A stretch of 64,000 nt of DNA from Malurus cyaneus samueli (taxonomy: Eukaryota > Chordata > Aves > Passeriformes > Maluridae). Under the pieces are notes generated by a model. It had not been told where the DNA came from, did no database searches, and worked only from the letters and a program-made list of their open reading frames with translations. Shown one piece after another: positions 1 to 9,373 of this stretch. The stretch lies in the NCBI GenBank assembly GCA_009741485.1, contig CM019217.1:44426873-44490872 (forward strand). Reading direction: 5' to 3'. Every line of letters begins with the position of its first letter. Position 1 is the stretch's first letter. The position numbers and the translations under genes are program-made.

Positions 1-488
1 CCAACAAACGTCATCACGATTTCGGCTAAAATTCGGGAAGACAGCAAAAAGAAACCTGGCAAACTTCCTGTTAACCAATTACGGCGATTTTCCAAGGCGA
101 ATTTTTTTTTTTTTTGGGAACAGGTGGCAAACAAAAGCTGGAAATGCTCTGATCGTTTCCCTTCCCCATCCAGCTGCTCGCTAGACATCGAGGTCGTGGG
201 AATCCTCTGTGCTCCGACCTCAGCGCTGCCTCGAGCACCCTGGAACTCTGATTCCAAACATTCCAAAATGTTCCATTTGTTCCTGGAAAAGCGCTCCTTC
301 CCTCGGCTGAGAGCTCAAAACATTTTTTTGTGCTGTCAAAATGTGATTTTTTACACGGATGGAAGACATGCTCCCAAATGTTCTGTTCACGGTGTGCATT
401 TGGGTGGAAGGAAATAGTTTTCCCGATTTTTCCCGATTTTTTCCTGATTTTTCCCATTTTTCCTGGGATTTTGGCTCTGCCTCCATAC
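1..488. other. BIN3 intron after the 137-bp exon (copy 1)
   Basis: On the minus strand this follows the splice donor (GTATGG) of the exon at 489-625. It is T- and C-rich with simple runs such as repeated TTTTCCCGAT near 420-470. The counterpart is 8,734-9,231. I see no second exon in it; open frames here are intronic and interrupted by indels relative to the other copy. Confidence 0.6.
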
Positions 489-625
489 CTGGTGCAGCTT
501 GGCCAGCACGGACCAGTCCTCTCTTTTCCTCATATTTTTCCCCTTGGATTGCAGCCGTTTGTAATCCTGGAGCGTCTGCTCCCGGCGTTTCACTGCCATG
601 TTCAGGCTCGGAAGCGCTGCTGAAC
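489..625 (-). pseudogene. BIN3: BIN3 BAR-domain exon, frameshifted copy
   Basis: BIN3 (bridging integrator 3) is a cytoplasmic N-BAR protein linked to membrane curvature and actin organisation. Read on the minus strand, this exon encodes recognisable BAR-helix sequence including PSLNMAVKRREQTLQDYKRL, then LAKLHQ at its end. It is flanked by a polypyrimidine tract with CAG acceptor on the high-coordinate side and a GTATGG donor on the low side. It is 137 bp against 142 bp in the second copy at 9,232-9,373. The five missing bases are separate single-base deletions and there is no substitution. They break the frame at both ends of the exon and in its middle, where the expected VEKYEEKERTGP is lost. 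This pattern resembles consensus error more than pseudogene decay, but as written the exon cannot be translated. Confidence 0.85.
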
Positions 626-1865
626 CTGGGAAAAAAAGGAAAAAAGTGGAAAAAAAAGGATGGGAAAGGTTGAGTGGGTATTTGGGTGGAGGAGCATCCA
701 AAGAATCCTTGAGCATCCCTGGCCTACAAAAAAGTCCCTGCCCATGAGATTTTCTAAGCAAAACCATCCCAGGATTCTGATATATTTAATTATTGAGGTG
801 TTTTCCCCAAATTCTGTTGGGAAGGGAAGGAGAGGTGAGAAGTTGAAATAGAAGTCAGGAAAATAAGTTAAAAGTGCAAAAATAAATACTAATTGCACAT
901 TATATTTTGCATACTTTTTGCTTTTTGGTGTATTTTTTTGCCTTTTTTAGGTAATTTTGCGCTTTTTTTTTGTTCATTTGAGGTTTTTTTGGTTATTTTT
1001 TGCTTTTCCGGATAAAATTTGTTTGTTATTTTTCTGATTGATTTTTTGCCTTTTTCGGCAACTTTTGCTCTTTGTTTGTTGACAAGGGCCTGAGCCCACC
1101 CAGAAGGATTCCAGCACCCAAGGATTTATCCAGGCAAAGGAAAGATTCCTATTATTAAAACGTGTTACAAATTGAGGAAACATGAACATCTGATGGGAAT
1201 ATTTTTGAATGTGACAAAAAAAAAGGGGAAAAGCAGGAACTGGAGCTGTCTCTAATTCCAGAAATCGAATTATCCCAGGGATACCGGGCTGTGGGTTGGG
1301 ATCAAGGGTGATGCTCCCCCTGGAGATAAAAATTTAATATTCATAAATTCCAGGATGATTTTTGGAGGGGTTCAAGGCCAGAATTGATAGTGAAAAATAT
1401 TCCCAGCGAGCCTGGTGACGGATTTAACCTCAAGCGGAACAAACAGCTTTCCACCTCTTTCAAAATATAAAAATATAAATAAAAAGCAAAAAAAACATAA
1501 ATAAAAAGCAAACTGGGGGGCCCATTAGCGAGAGGGAAAGATGTGAATGTCACTGGAGAGTAGTCATTTGCTTCAGATGTGACCTAAATCCACGGTTCAA
1601 GCGGAACCGCGGGTGTTCCCGGCCGCTTGCAGCCATTAAAATCCCATTTTCCGCCCTCTCTGGAGGGTGCTGATGGGCTGGACCATGGGTGCCGAGGGAA
1701 AACTTTCATCCCCAGGCTCGTTTTGTGAAAGGGAACTTCTTCTTTGCAAAGGAGAAGTGGGAAATGTTTGAATCCGAGGTTTGTGCGGAGCGTCCCTCAG
1801 TGAGGGGCTGAGCTGGGGTTGTGATCCTTCAATTCTGCACATCCCCAGGGCTGGCACCCCAACAA
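626..1865. other. BIN3 intron, copy 1, no gene seen
   Basis: This intronic sequence lies upstream, on the minus strand, of the exon at 489-625. It holds a T-rich stretch at about 900-1,075, short poly(A) runs near 1,217 and 1,490, and mixed unique sequence. It is repeated at 9,374-10,655 with many one-base differences. No splice-supported exon or RNA gene was recognised. Confidence 0.5.
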
Positions 1866-2220
1866 TCCTTATAATAAAATTAAAATTAAAAAAAAAAATT
1901 AAAAGTGAATTTAAGTGTGAATTTAAATGTAAATTTAAATATAATATGATTGTACATGTAAATAAACTTACTATATCATAATACTATATCAGTAACTATA
2001 ACAATAACTAAACTAAACTATAAAATATAAATATAAATATTGTAAATATAAATATAATTTCATATTACTGTAACTATAACTAGACTAACAATAAACAATA
2101 AAATAAACATAAACAACATAAATATAAATATAAATATAAGCGGAAATATAAGCGTAAATTAAGTAACTGTTACTTAACAATAACCGTAACATAACTAAAA
2201 TACAAATATAAATATATATG
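1866..2220. repeat. AT-rich simple repeat (ATAAAT/TAACTATAAC type), copy 1
   Basis: The tract is almost entirely A and T with repeating ATATAAATATAAAT and AACTATAACTA motifs. The same tract is at about 10,655-11,015 in copy 2 with different small indels, as expected for slippage-prone or poorly resolved sequence. Confidence 0.8.
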
Positions 2221-2535
2221 GATCCCATTGATATTCTCCCTCTGTTGCAAACAGATTTGGGATGAGGAACAATGTTGGAAAAGTCATCAGGGAGCTGCTC
2301 CAGCTGCCCAGGGTGGATCAGATGCTCTGCCCTGGCATTGCTTTTATGGGCACCATCCACACCATCCCATTATATTTAATGGGAGATGTTCCCGGATGCA
2401 GCAGCTCCCGCACGGCCTTTTCAGCTCCTGAGCTGCTAAATAACCCCCACCCCTTTAAAGTCTGAAAATCCACCGGAGAGGTGTGGGAAACGGGGATGGA
2501 GGAGGGTGGAAGGGCGGCCCGAATGTTTGTTTCAT
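2221..2535. other. BIN3 intron between AT tract and 32-bp array, copy 1
   Basis: About 300 bases of unique-looking sequence are duplicated at about 11,016-11,334. A short frame on the minus strand (around 2,235-2,340) reads similarly in both copies, but it has no splice sites or family resemblance that I can name. I treat it as non-coding. Confidence 0.4.
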
Positions 2536-3170
2536 GAATTGTGGTTGGAATCAGGGAATGGTGGTTTGTTGGACCACTGAATCAGGGAATGGTTTGGGTT
2601 TGGGTCCGTGGAATTAGGGAATGGTTGGGTTTGATCAGGAATCAGGGAATGGTTTGGGTTTGGGTCCATGGAATCAGGGAATGGTGGGGATTTGGTCCAC
2701 GGATCAGGGAAGGGTTGGGTTGGTTCATGGAATCAAGAAGTTTGGTGGGTCCACGAATCAGGAAAGGTTCTGGGTTTGGGCCATGGAATCAGGAATGGTC
2801 TGGGTTTTTGCATGAATGGTTTGGTTTGGTCCACAGAATCAGGGAAGGGTTTGGGTTTGGGTCCACGGAATCAGGAAAGGGTTTGGATTTGGGTCCATGG
2901 AATCAGGGAAGGGTTTGGTTGGTCGTGGAATCAGGGAAGGGTTGGGTTTGGGTCCATGGAATCAAGGAATGGTTGGGTTTGGTCATGAGATCAGGGAATG
3001 TTTGGTTTGGGTTCATGGATGGTTTGGTTGGGTTCCACGGAATCAGTGGTTTGGATTGGGTCATGAATCAGGGAAGGGTTTGGGTTTGGGTCCGTGGAAT
3101 CAGGGAGGTTGGTTTGATCACAGATCGGATGTTTGGTTTGTTTGGATCCATGGAATCAGGGATCACTGAG
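2536..3170. repeat. 32-bp G-rich minisatellite, copy 1
   Basis: There are roughly twenty diverged units of about 32 bp. A typical unit contains ATCAGGGAATGG, then TTTGGGTTTGGGTCCATGG. The plus strand is strongly G-rich with repeated GGG runs separated by TTT, so G-quadruplex formation is plausible. The array produces long artificial reading frames rich in W, G, V and M that should not be annotated as protein. The partner array is at about 11,335-11,890. Confidence 0.9.
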
Positions 3171-3789
3171 CACCCAGACCCAGCAAATCCTGGAAACCCC
3201 ATCCCGAGAAGACCCCAAACCACTGAGCACCCGGATCCAGCTGCCGTGGGGTTTCCTGTGCCTTTCCCAGCTTTTCCTGGATTTCCACGTGCTCCACCTG
3301 GACAGACCCATGAGACTCCAGTGGAACAGCCCCTTCCACCCCCAATCCCGATCCCACTCCACCAGGAAGTGCCAACCCTTCCCCTCTGAAAAAGCAGCAA
3401 CGATTGGCAACCACTTTCCATTTACTTTGAAGTCAAACTCGGGTTTTTTTAAAAAAAAAAAAGGGAAGAAGAAGCTCCGTTCTGATTTTTTTTTAAATTT
3501 TTTTCCCCCACTTTTTATTGCCGCCATCGCACTCGGCGCAATTTCGCAGCCCGAATGGAGGACAACGCACTCCGCAGAGCTTTAAAAAAAAAAAAATATC
3601 TACAGGCTGGATCTGAAGAGGCTGTGACTGTGTAGGCACGCAGCTCCTGTCTCACAAGGCTTTTAATGCATAGATTATACGCTGCATTTCCGAGGGAGGG
3701 GAGGGGAGCAGGGGGTCAGCTCCCCTGAGCTCGCGAGCCACCATGCCCGGCTCGGTGTTCCCGAGTACTGGGAATTATCAAATCTTGAC
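3171..3789. other. BIN3 intron after the 32-bp array, copy 1
   Basis: This moderately GC-rich unique sequence contains short A/T homopolymers at about 3,450 and 3,583. It is duplicated at about 11,891-12,499. Frames across it are interrupted by indels relative to copy 2, and no exon was recognised. Confidence 0.45.
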
Positions 3790-3910
3790 TGGGATGAGTG
3801 GGAAGGGACCTTAAATCGCCCCAGCCACCCCGTGTCATGCAGGACATTTTTTGCTGTCCAGGGTGCTTCCAAGCCCTGTCCAGCTGATTTGGGCACTTCC
3901 AGGGTGAGGA
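3790..3910 (-). mobile_element. CR1 LINE 3'-end remnant, copy 1
   Basis: The plus strand shows a worn version of the complement of a CR1 tail: GGGAAGGGACCTTAAATCG, later ACATTTTTTGCTGTCCAGGG, CCAAGCCCTGTCCAGC and GGGCACTTCCAGGG. This matches the usual order of the CR1 3' end read backwards, so the element points to the minus strand. The same fragment occurs at 12,500-12,625. Confidence 0.55.
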
Positions 3911-4065
3911 AGTTTCACTTTATCAGAGCGAGCTGTGCCATGCCCAATCTACAGGAAGGATTCTTTCTCAAAATCTCACTTAAATCTCCAATTTTTTAGT
4001 TCAAAACCAACCTTTCATTGTCTGAGGTCGTGTAAGTGTGGTTGTGATTCTCCACCAGCACCGTC

Positions 4066-4470
4066 CATAGGATTCCCAAGATCCATAGGGAATCATGGGA
4101 AACACTGGGAATCCATGGAATCCACTGGGAATCCACAAGGAATTAATGGGATCCATTTGGAAGACATTGGGAATCCACTGGGAATCCACAAGAATTAATG
4201 GGAATCCATAGGGAATCCATAAGGAATCTATAAGGAATCCACAGGGAATCTATTGGGAATCCACAGGGAATCCATAGGGAATCCATGAGGAATCCATAGG
4301 GAATCCTTTGGAAACATGGGAATCCATCTGGAATCCATGGGAATCCATAGATAAATCTAATTGGGATCATTGGGAATCCATTGGGAATCCATTTGGAATG
4401 CATTGGGGATCCATTGGGAATCTATTGGAATCATGGAATACACAGGAACCACAGGGAATCCATAGGGAAT
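4066..4470. repeat. 11-bp minisatellite (GGGAATCCATW), copy 1, main block
   Basis: The sequence GGGAATCCAT plus A or T repeats with a period near 11 bp, with variants such as GGGAATCCAC and GGAATTAAT. The array lies inside BIN3 intron sequence and is repeated at about 12,783-13,207. Copy 1 has more single-base losses than copy 2. Confidence 0.9.
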
Positions 4471-4699
4471 GAAGGGTCTGACAGTCACAACCTCTCCCAA
4501 ATCCCCCCTCCACGCCCTGTTTCTCAAAACCTCCCATTTTTCATGAAAATCCCTGAAAATCAAAGCCGAAATTTTGGTGGAACGCTGGCCAAGCAACAGT
4601 AAAGCAGCACCCGGGGTTTTCAACCCCTGCCACCAAAGCAGCTTGAGGAATAATCTGCTGTTGTTCCCTGACACTTTTTAGGGAAGGCTGCTGAGAGGG
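4471..4699. other. Unique spacer between the two 11-bp blocks, copy 1
   Basis: This spacer interrupts the 11-bp array and is nearly identical to 13,208-13,437. A related sequence appears again after the second block (4,885-5,090): both contain TCTGACAGTCACAA and CCCAAATCCCCCCTCC, then AAAATAAGAGCCGAAAT or a close variant. The spacer plus array is therefore itself an older local duplication within the unit. Confidence 0.7.
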
Positions 4700-4880
4700 G
4701 ATTCCACAGGGAATCCATAGGGAATCTATAGGGAATCCATGAGGAATCCATGGGGAATCCACAGGGAATTAATGGGGAATCCATGGGGAATCCATAGGAA
4801 TCAATTGGGAATCAATGGGAATCCTTAAGAATCCTAGAGATCCATACAGAATCCATTGGGAATCCACAGGACCCATTATG
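4700..4880. repeat. 11-bp minisatellite, copy 1, second block
   Basis: This is a shorter run of the GGGAATCCAT-type repeat, partner to 13,438-13,622. It is flanked on both sides by related spacer sequence, as described for the spacer at 4,471-4,699. Confidence 0.88.
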
Positions 4881-6329
4881 GAATAAAGGTCTGACAGTCA
4901 CAACGCTCCCAAATCCCCCCTCCCATGCCCGTTTCTCAATTTTTCACGCAAATCCCCCAAAAATAAGAGCCGAAATTTGCGTGAGAACGGCAGCAAAGCA
5001 AGAGGAGCACCCGGGTTTCGAGGGCCTCGCACCAAAGCGCTTGAGGATAATCTGCTTTGTCCCGTTCACTTTTTAGGAAGGCTGCTGAGAGGGGATTAGA
5101 GCCCAGGCGGCTTAGGAGGAGCAGGTGAGGGAGATGCGCAGGGATAACGAACAGAAAATACAAATTCCTCAGCCCGTGGCGCGGGGAGAGGGGAACCTGC
5201 CGGTGAACTCGGCTGGGGATGACAGGTTATCCTTGGGAAAATGTCTAAATCAGCCCTTCCGCATGCAAATCGCCTTCTGCCTTGTCTCCGTGCTGTAATT
5301 AAAGGCTGGGGTTGAGAGACGACTGCCATGGGAGATAAAAGGTCCCCGGTGCTGCTGATCTGTATCGTTCTTCAGCAAGCTGGCAGTCTGGGGCTTGGAA
5401 ATGAAATTTCTCCAATTTCTCTGCTCGGGGTGGTGGGATGCTCGAGGAGCGAGTTTCTTTGTCACCTTCCATCTCCTCCTCGCCCCTCTCATCGCAAATT
5501 CTCATCCGCTTTCCTCCAGGCCCCGTTTTTAGTGGAAAGAGGAAAATATACAGTAAATCTTTAACTTCTCATCAATTTTCAGCATCTCACACTACTCAAA
5601 AGTGCGAGCCGTGTGAAGAAAATGCCCAGGGGTGGCTCTGCCCCGTGGATTAATTTTGGGAAATGAAGGCAATTGAAAACTCAAAGGAAGTGATGGAATC
5701 TACAGCTGGTGTCGGAAGGTAAAAAAAAAAATAAAGAAAACAAACCGAGTAAATCAAGGTCAAGACTCGAGAGTGATCGAAAGAGAGGAAAGCATGGCAG
5801 GTCAGAAGACCCGGAAATCGATGTGGAGCTGAGGTGATGGATCTACTGGAAGCACACCAGGCAAGTGACCCCAACAGACGAAGATTGAAAAGCATTTCTC
5901 GGACATCTGCAACAACAGGCCGTACACAGGAAGGGGAATAACCCACTTTTGGGGACACAGCCGGAACGAGAGCCGGACGAGGCAACGGCGCACGGGATTA
6001 AGGTGGCATGTGGCTTGCTGTGTACAATAACCTCATTGAAGGGCTCGTAGGCACATTGAACAAGCGGCTGTTTCCTGCTTCTGTAACACCGCAGGCACCC
6101 CGGGACTCGACATGTTAAGTCCGACAAGGGCATCAGGGGAACGTGGTTGCGAAAGAGGATTCCCGCAGCCGGGAAATTGGGAAGCAGAGCTCTGATGGAA
6201 GTTTATCCAATACTCACTGACTCTGAGCTCGCAAAAGTGGACTACCCGAGACTTCGCAGACCGTGGTGATCAACAGCTGGGTACGCACCCTCTGCGGTCA
6301 CCCCTAGCCAAGCCAGGTGGTCAGACAAT
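4881..6329. other. BIN3 intron, copy 1; quality drops after ~5,580
   Basis: The first 700 bases align well with 13,623-14,340. From about 5,580 the match to 14,340-15,060 is broken every few bases by insertions, deletions and substitutions, while landmark words such as TCTACAGCTGGTGTCGGA remain. No exon was recognised. I regard the second half as low-fidelity sequence. Confidence 0.5.
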
Positions 6330-7190
6330 ACCAGGGCCAAATCTCAATCGTTTTGGATTCGGGACGATTGCTCACAGAGGCATCACTGAATTAAGGTCAA
6401 CCAGGACAATTGCTAATTGCCCATTTCTCCAATTTTGGAGTAAGGACTGATGCTCCAAGGTGGCCTGAACCAAGGTACACAACGGACACCCACCTTGAGT
6501 CAAACACATTCCACACTTTGCCGACAGGAAAAATGCTCCAAGGGTGGCTCACGTGCGCAGGGACCCTGGACTTGCTGTCGGACCAAAATACTCTCTCAGT
6601 TTTGGGAGAGGTACGAATGCCCAGGGCCCGATGGACACTGAATTAAGGTACCAGGACATCCTCGTGGCAAATTTCTCCAATTTGGACCAGACAAATGACT
6701 CCAAAAGGTGGCACTGTTCCCAGGTGGACCAGGTACATCCTGTGGCCAAACTTCCAATTTTGGGACGCAAGGCAACCACGCTCCAAATGGAACGCACATA
6801 GTGACACAGGCAGTGAGATCAGGACATCGTTAGTGATCAATTCTCTCCAATCTTTGGGGGAGGACAATGATCAAGGAACATCCCTAATGGTCAAATTTAC
6901 TCCAATTGAGCAGATGCTGAACCAGAAAGATGATGGCCAAATGGGTCACCTGAAGGGTGACCGGCCACCACCTTGGCCAATCTCTCCCATTTCTGTGGGC
7001 GAGACAACAAATCCAAGACATCCCTGCTAAGTCAAATCTTTCCATTTTGGCCGGATGATGCTCCAGGATGCACTGATTAGGTCACCGGCATCCCTGTGAT
7101 CAAATCTTCCATTTTCGGACCCATGAATGACTCCAAGGATCGGCAACTGATGCCAGGGATGACCAGGCGACCCTCTGCCCCAGAAGGTTC
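6330..7190. repeat. 79-bp minisatellite, copy 1 (heavily degraded)
   Basis: Remnants of the 79-bp unit seen clearly at 15,050-15,925 are visible: CTCCAATTTTGG, GATGCTCCAA, GTGGCACTG and CCAGGACATCC-type words return at roughly unit spacing. Almost every unit carries scattered one-base insertions and deletions, unlike the regular partner array. Confidence 0.75.
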
Positions 7191-7620
7191 GAAGACAGAC
7201 CAGTTATAAATCACGAACCTGCAGCCTCTGAACATCGCTCCGACGTGACGGCCCCAATCCGTGATTCAAAACCACCTGGCTCGCTTCTAAGCGCTTCCGT
7301 TCTTAAATAAGACCACACAATAGTGAGCTAAGACTACCGATCCACAAAATAACCTCTGCCTCTGATGCGGAAACCAGGCAACCAGTTGGCTTTTCCCCTT
7401 GCAAATCCCAAATCCATGCTGTGAGGTTATGCAAGGCAGGCTCCCTTAGAACTGAGGAGCCTCCCTCCTGCACCACTCCTCGCCAACCCATCACAGAAGA
7501 TGTATTTTCCGACTGGATTGTTGTTCTTCGCCTGAAAATAATATGATGTTCACTCCCAGCAAGGGGTGGCTTCGGGCTCCGAAAGGCAAATTGTGAATAA
7601 CCCTACGAGCCACAACAGCA
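7191..7620. other. End of copy 1 up to the tandem junction
   Basis: This aligns with about 15,926-16,383. Up to about 7,490 it carries many one-base insertions relative to copy 2, and it becomes cleaner in the last 100 bases. Similarity stops at about 7,620, which is the head-to-tail junction with the single-copy spacer. Confidence 0.6.
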
Positions 7621-7637
7621 CGGATTTCGGAGGTGAG

Positions 7638-8048
7638 ATGGAACACGTGCTCCCGGCGGCCCCCCCCGCCATGCACCTGGGGCTCCCGGCCCCAAAACGC
7701 CACAGGAGAGAGCCTGGATCTGCTCTTCTCCCACCCCGGGATGCTCAGAGTGGGGTGGAAGAGGTTCTGGAAGCTTGGGGAGATCCCAACCTGCGGCTCT
7801 GCAGCTCGAGGGGAAGGGTGAAGCAGGAGGAGGAGGAGGAGGAGGAGAGGCAGCACGTTCCTGAAGGGAGCTGGAGGATGGAAGTGGAAGCTGGGGGATA
7901 TTTGGGCCAGCTCTTCCTGCAAATCCTCAGCGTGGAGACGCCCCAGGAGCCACAAGAGATCCTTCAGATGAGCCCAAATGCCTCAAACCAGATCCAACCC
8001 TGCACTCAGGGCTCTGAATTCAAGGAGATGGCATTCCCAGGTGGATAA
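7638..8048 (+). CDS. Unrecognised open frame, 136 aa, in the BIN3 spacer
   Basis: An ATG at 7,638 opens a 136-residue frame in the single-copy spacer, and the frame can be extended left across the duplication junction only from a GTG. It contains a basic patch (PKRHRRE), a run of glutamates encoded by an AGG/GAG simple repeat near 7,823-7,850, and a hydrophobic stretch (GYLGQLFLQIL). I do not recognise a family. There is no clear promoter, splice or poly(A) support, and the strand is opposite to BIN3. The most likely explanation is a chance frame in GC-rich intronic or downstream DNA. A lineage-specific or antisense exon is possible but unsupported. Confidence 0.15.
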   Translation: MEHVLPAAPPAMHLGLPAPKRHRREPGSALLPPRDAQSGVEEVLEAWGDPNLRLCSSRGRVKQEEEEEEERQHVPEGSWRMEVEAGGYLGQLFLQILSVETPQEPQEILQMSPNASNQIQPCTQGSEFKEMAFPGG

Positions 8049-8134
8049 AACATGGAATTCCAGGGGGAACACGCAGGCAAGGCTGGAAGTTTGGGACAGA
8101 CGTGAAAAAGGTACCAGGAAGGGACAAGTTCTAC

Positions 8135-8268
8135 CTGCGCCCGGACCAGCGACTCAAAGCTGGGTTTGAAGTAATCGATGCGGCTGCTGTAGAATTTGGG
8201 CATCTCCTCCAGGAGCTGCTTGTTCTTGGCTTCAAAGTCCTCCTTCACGGGCGCAGCTCCTCACGGGC
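8135..8268 (-). CDS. BIN3: BIN3 BAR-domain exon with a one-base deletion
   Basis: On the minus strand this exon follows a clean acceptor (CTCTCTCCACAG) and ends in CAG before a GTAGAA donor. It encodes AREELRP, then after a shift of frame KEDFEAKNKQLLEEMPKFY and PSFESLVRAQ, which is the BAR-domain segment that directly follows the 142-bp exon in BIN3. The exon is 134 bp where 135 (45 codons) are expected. One G is missing at the RP/V codon boundary, around 8,248, where CCGGTG would be expected and CCGTG is present. The remaining codons read through without a stop in the second frame. The phase agrees with the neighbouring exon, which ends on a complete codon. A sequencing or consensus error is the simplest cause; a real frameshift would make this a pseudogene. 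Confidence 0.88.
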
Positions 8269-8384
8269 CTGTGGAGAGAGCGAGGGACGGAGTCACATCC
8301 CGGGGAAAAGGATTGTCCTGGGGAGGGGCCACCAGGACAGTGGGGTGCTGTGCTTTGATGGGAGGACGAGCGGTGACCGGCCTG

Positions 8385-8716
8385 GTGGGACCCATGGGAT
8401 CATCAGTGGAACCTGCTGGGATCCATGGGAACATCAACGGAATATTGTGGGACCCATGGGATCATCAATGGAACTGCTGGGACCCAGGGGACCATCAATG
8501 GAACCTGGTGGGACCCATGGGATCATCAATGGAACTGCTGGAACCCATGGGATCATTAATGGAACCTCATGGGACCCATGGGACCATCAATGGAACTCTT
8601 GGACCCATGGGATCATCAATGGAACCTGTGGGACCCATGAGATCATCAGTGGAACCTCAGGGACCCATAGGATCATCAATGGAACCTCGTTGGACCCATG
8701 GGATCATCAATGACCT
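8385..8716. repeat. 31-bp minisatellite in the BIN3 intron
   Basis: About eleven units of roughly 31 bp contain GGACCCATGGGATCATCAAT followed by GGAACCT and a variable spacer. The array sits in the intron between the BIN3 exons at 9,232-9,373 and 8,135-8,268, and occurs once in the window because the spacer is single copy. It creates artificial long plus-strand frames rich in G, S, M and W. Confidence 0.9.
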
Positions 8717-9231
8717 GGAGGGATCTCTCTCTTAACAAACTCATCACGATTTCGCTAAAATTCGGGAAGACAGCAAAAAAGAACCTGGCAAAACTTCCTG
8801 TTAACCAATTACGGCGATTTTCCAAGGCGAATTTTTTTTTTTTTTGGGAACAGGTGGCAAACATAAAGCTGGGAAATGCTCTGATCTGTTCCCTTCCCCA
8901 TCCAGCTGCTCGCTCAGACATCGAGGTCGTGGGGAATCCTCTGTGCTCCGACCTCAGCGCTGCCTCCGAGCACCCTGGAACTCTGATTCCAAACATTTCC
9001 AAAATGTTCCATTTTGCCTTGGAAAAGCAGCTCCTTCCCTCGGCTGAGAGCTCAAAAACATTTTTTTTGTGCTGTCAAAAATGTGATTTTTTACACGGAT
9101 GGAAGACATGCTCCCAAAATGTTCTGTTCACGGTGTGCATTTTGGGTGGAAGGGAAAATATTTTCCCGATTTTTCCCGATTTTTCCTGATTTTTCCCAAT
9201 TTTTCCTGGGATTTTGGCTCTGCCTCCATAC
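8717..9231. other. BIN3 intron between the 142-bp and 135-bp exons
   Basis: This intronic sequence contains the left edge of copy 2 at about 8,734. It is pyrimidine-rich on the plus strand and holds no further exon that I can identify. It is the partner of 1-488. Confidence 0.6.
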
Positions 9232-9373
9232 CTGGTGCAGCTTGGCCAGCACGGGACCAGTCCTCTCTTTTTCCTCATATTTTTCCACCTTGGATTGCAG
9301 CCGTTTGTAATCCTGGAGCGTCTGCTCCCGGCGTTTCACTGCCATGTTCAGGCTCGGGAAGACGCTGCTGAAC
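9232..9373 (-). CDS. BIN3: BIN3 BAR-domain exon, intact copy
   Basis: Read on the minus strand, this 142-bp exon starts after CCCAG with one base that completes the preceding codon, then encodes FSSVFPSLNMAVKRREQ and onward through KVEKYEEKERTGPVLAKLHQ, ending on a complete CAG codon before a GTATGG donor. This is the central BAR-domain helix region of BIN3, differing from the mammalian protein as I recall it mainly by conservative changes. BAR domains dimerise and bind curved membrane. The next exon in order (8,135-8,268) lies in the correct direction, so these two belong to one transcript. Earlier BIN3 exons would lie at higher coordinates but none was found before the break at 16,384. The later exons are not visible either. 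Confidence 0.92.

Larger units (their letters stand above)
1..7620. repeat. Copy 1 of an ~8.76-kb head-to-tail duplicated BIN3 segment
   Basis: This stretch aligns end to end with 8,734-16,383: the same exon, AT-rich tract, CR1 remnant and minisatellite arrays occur in the same order and orientation. The offset is about 8,731 at the left edge and about 8,763 at the right, so net length is nearly unchanged although local indels are very frequent. Similarity ends at about 7,620, just after a shared block containing CCCTACGAGCC. In the exon every difference from copy 2 is a one-base deletion. From about 5,580 to 7,560 differences become dense and include many one-base insertions. It could be a genuine tandem duplication, but indel-dominated divergence fits a poorly polished duplicate contig better. 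Confidence 0.9.

Noticed and set aside
2541..3389. A 282-codon plus-strand open frame rich in Trp, Gly and Val
   Set aside because: It is the translation of the 32-bp minisatellite. All three frames are open through parts of the array, and the partner copy disrupts the frame.
4001..4403. Minus-strand frames repeating WIPYGFP and similar
   Set aside because: They are translations of the 11-bp array, whose length is not a multiple of three, so every frame gives the same pseudo-protein.
8102..8735. Plus-strand frames of about 180-200 codons with repeating GTHGIIN and WDPW words
   Set aside because: They come from the 31-bp minisatellite and overlap a BIN3 exon on the other strand.
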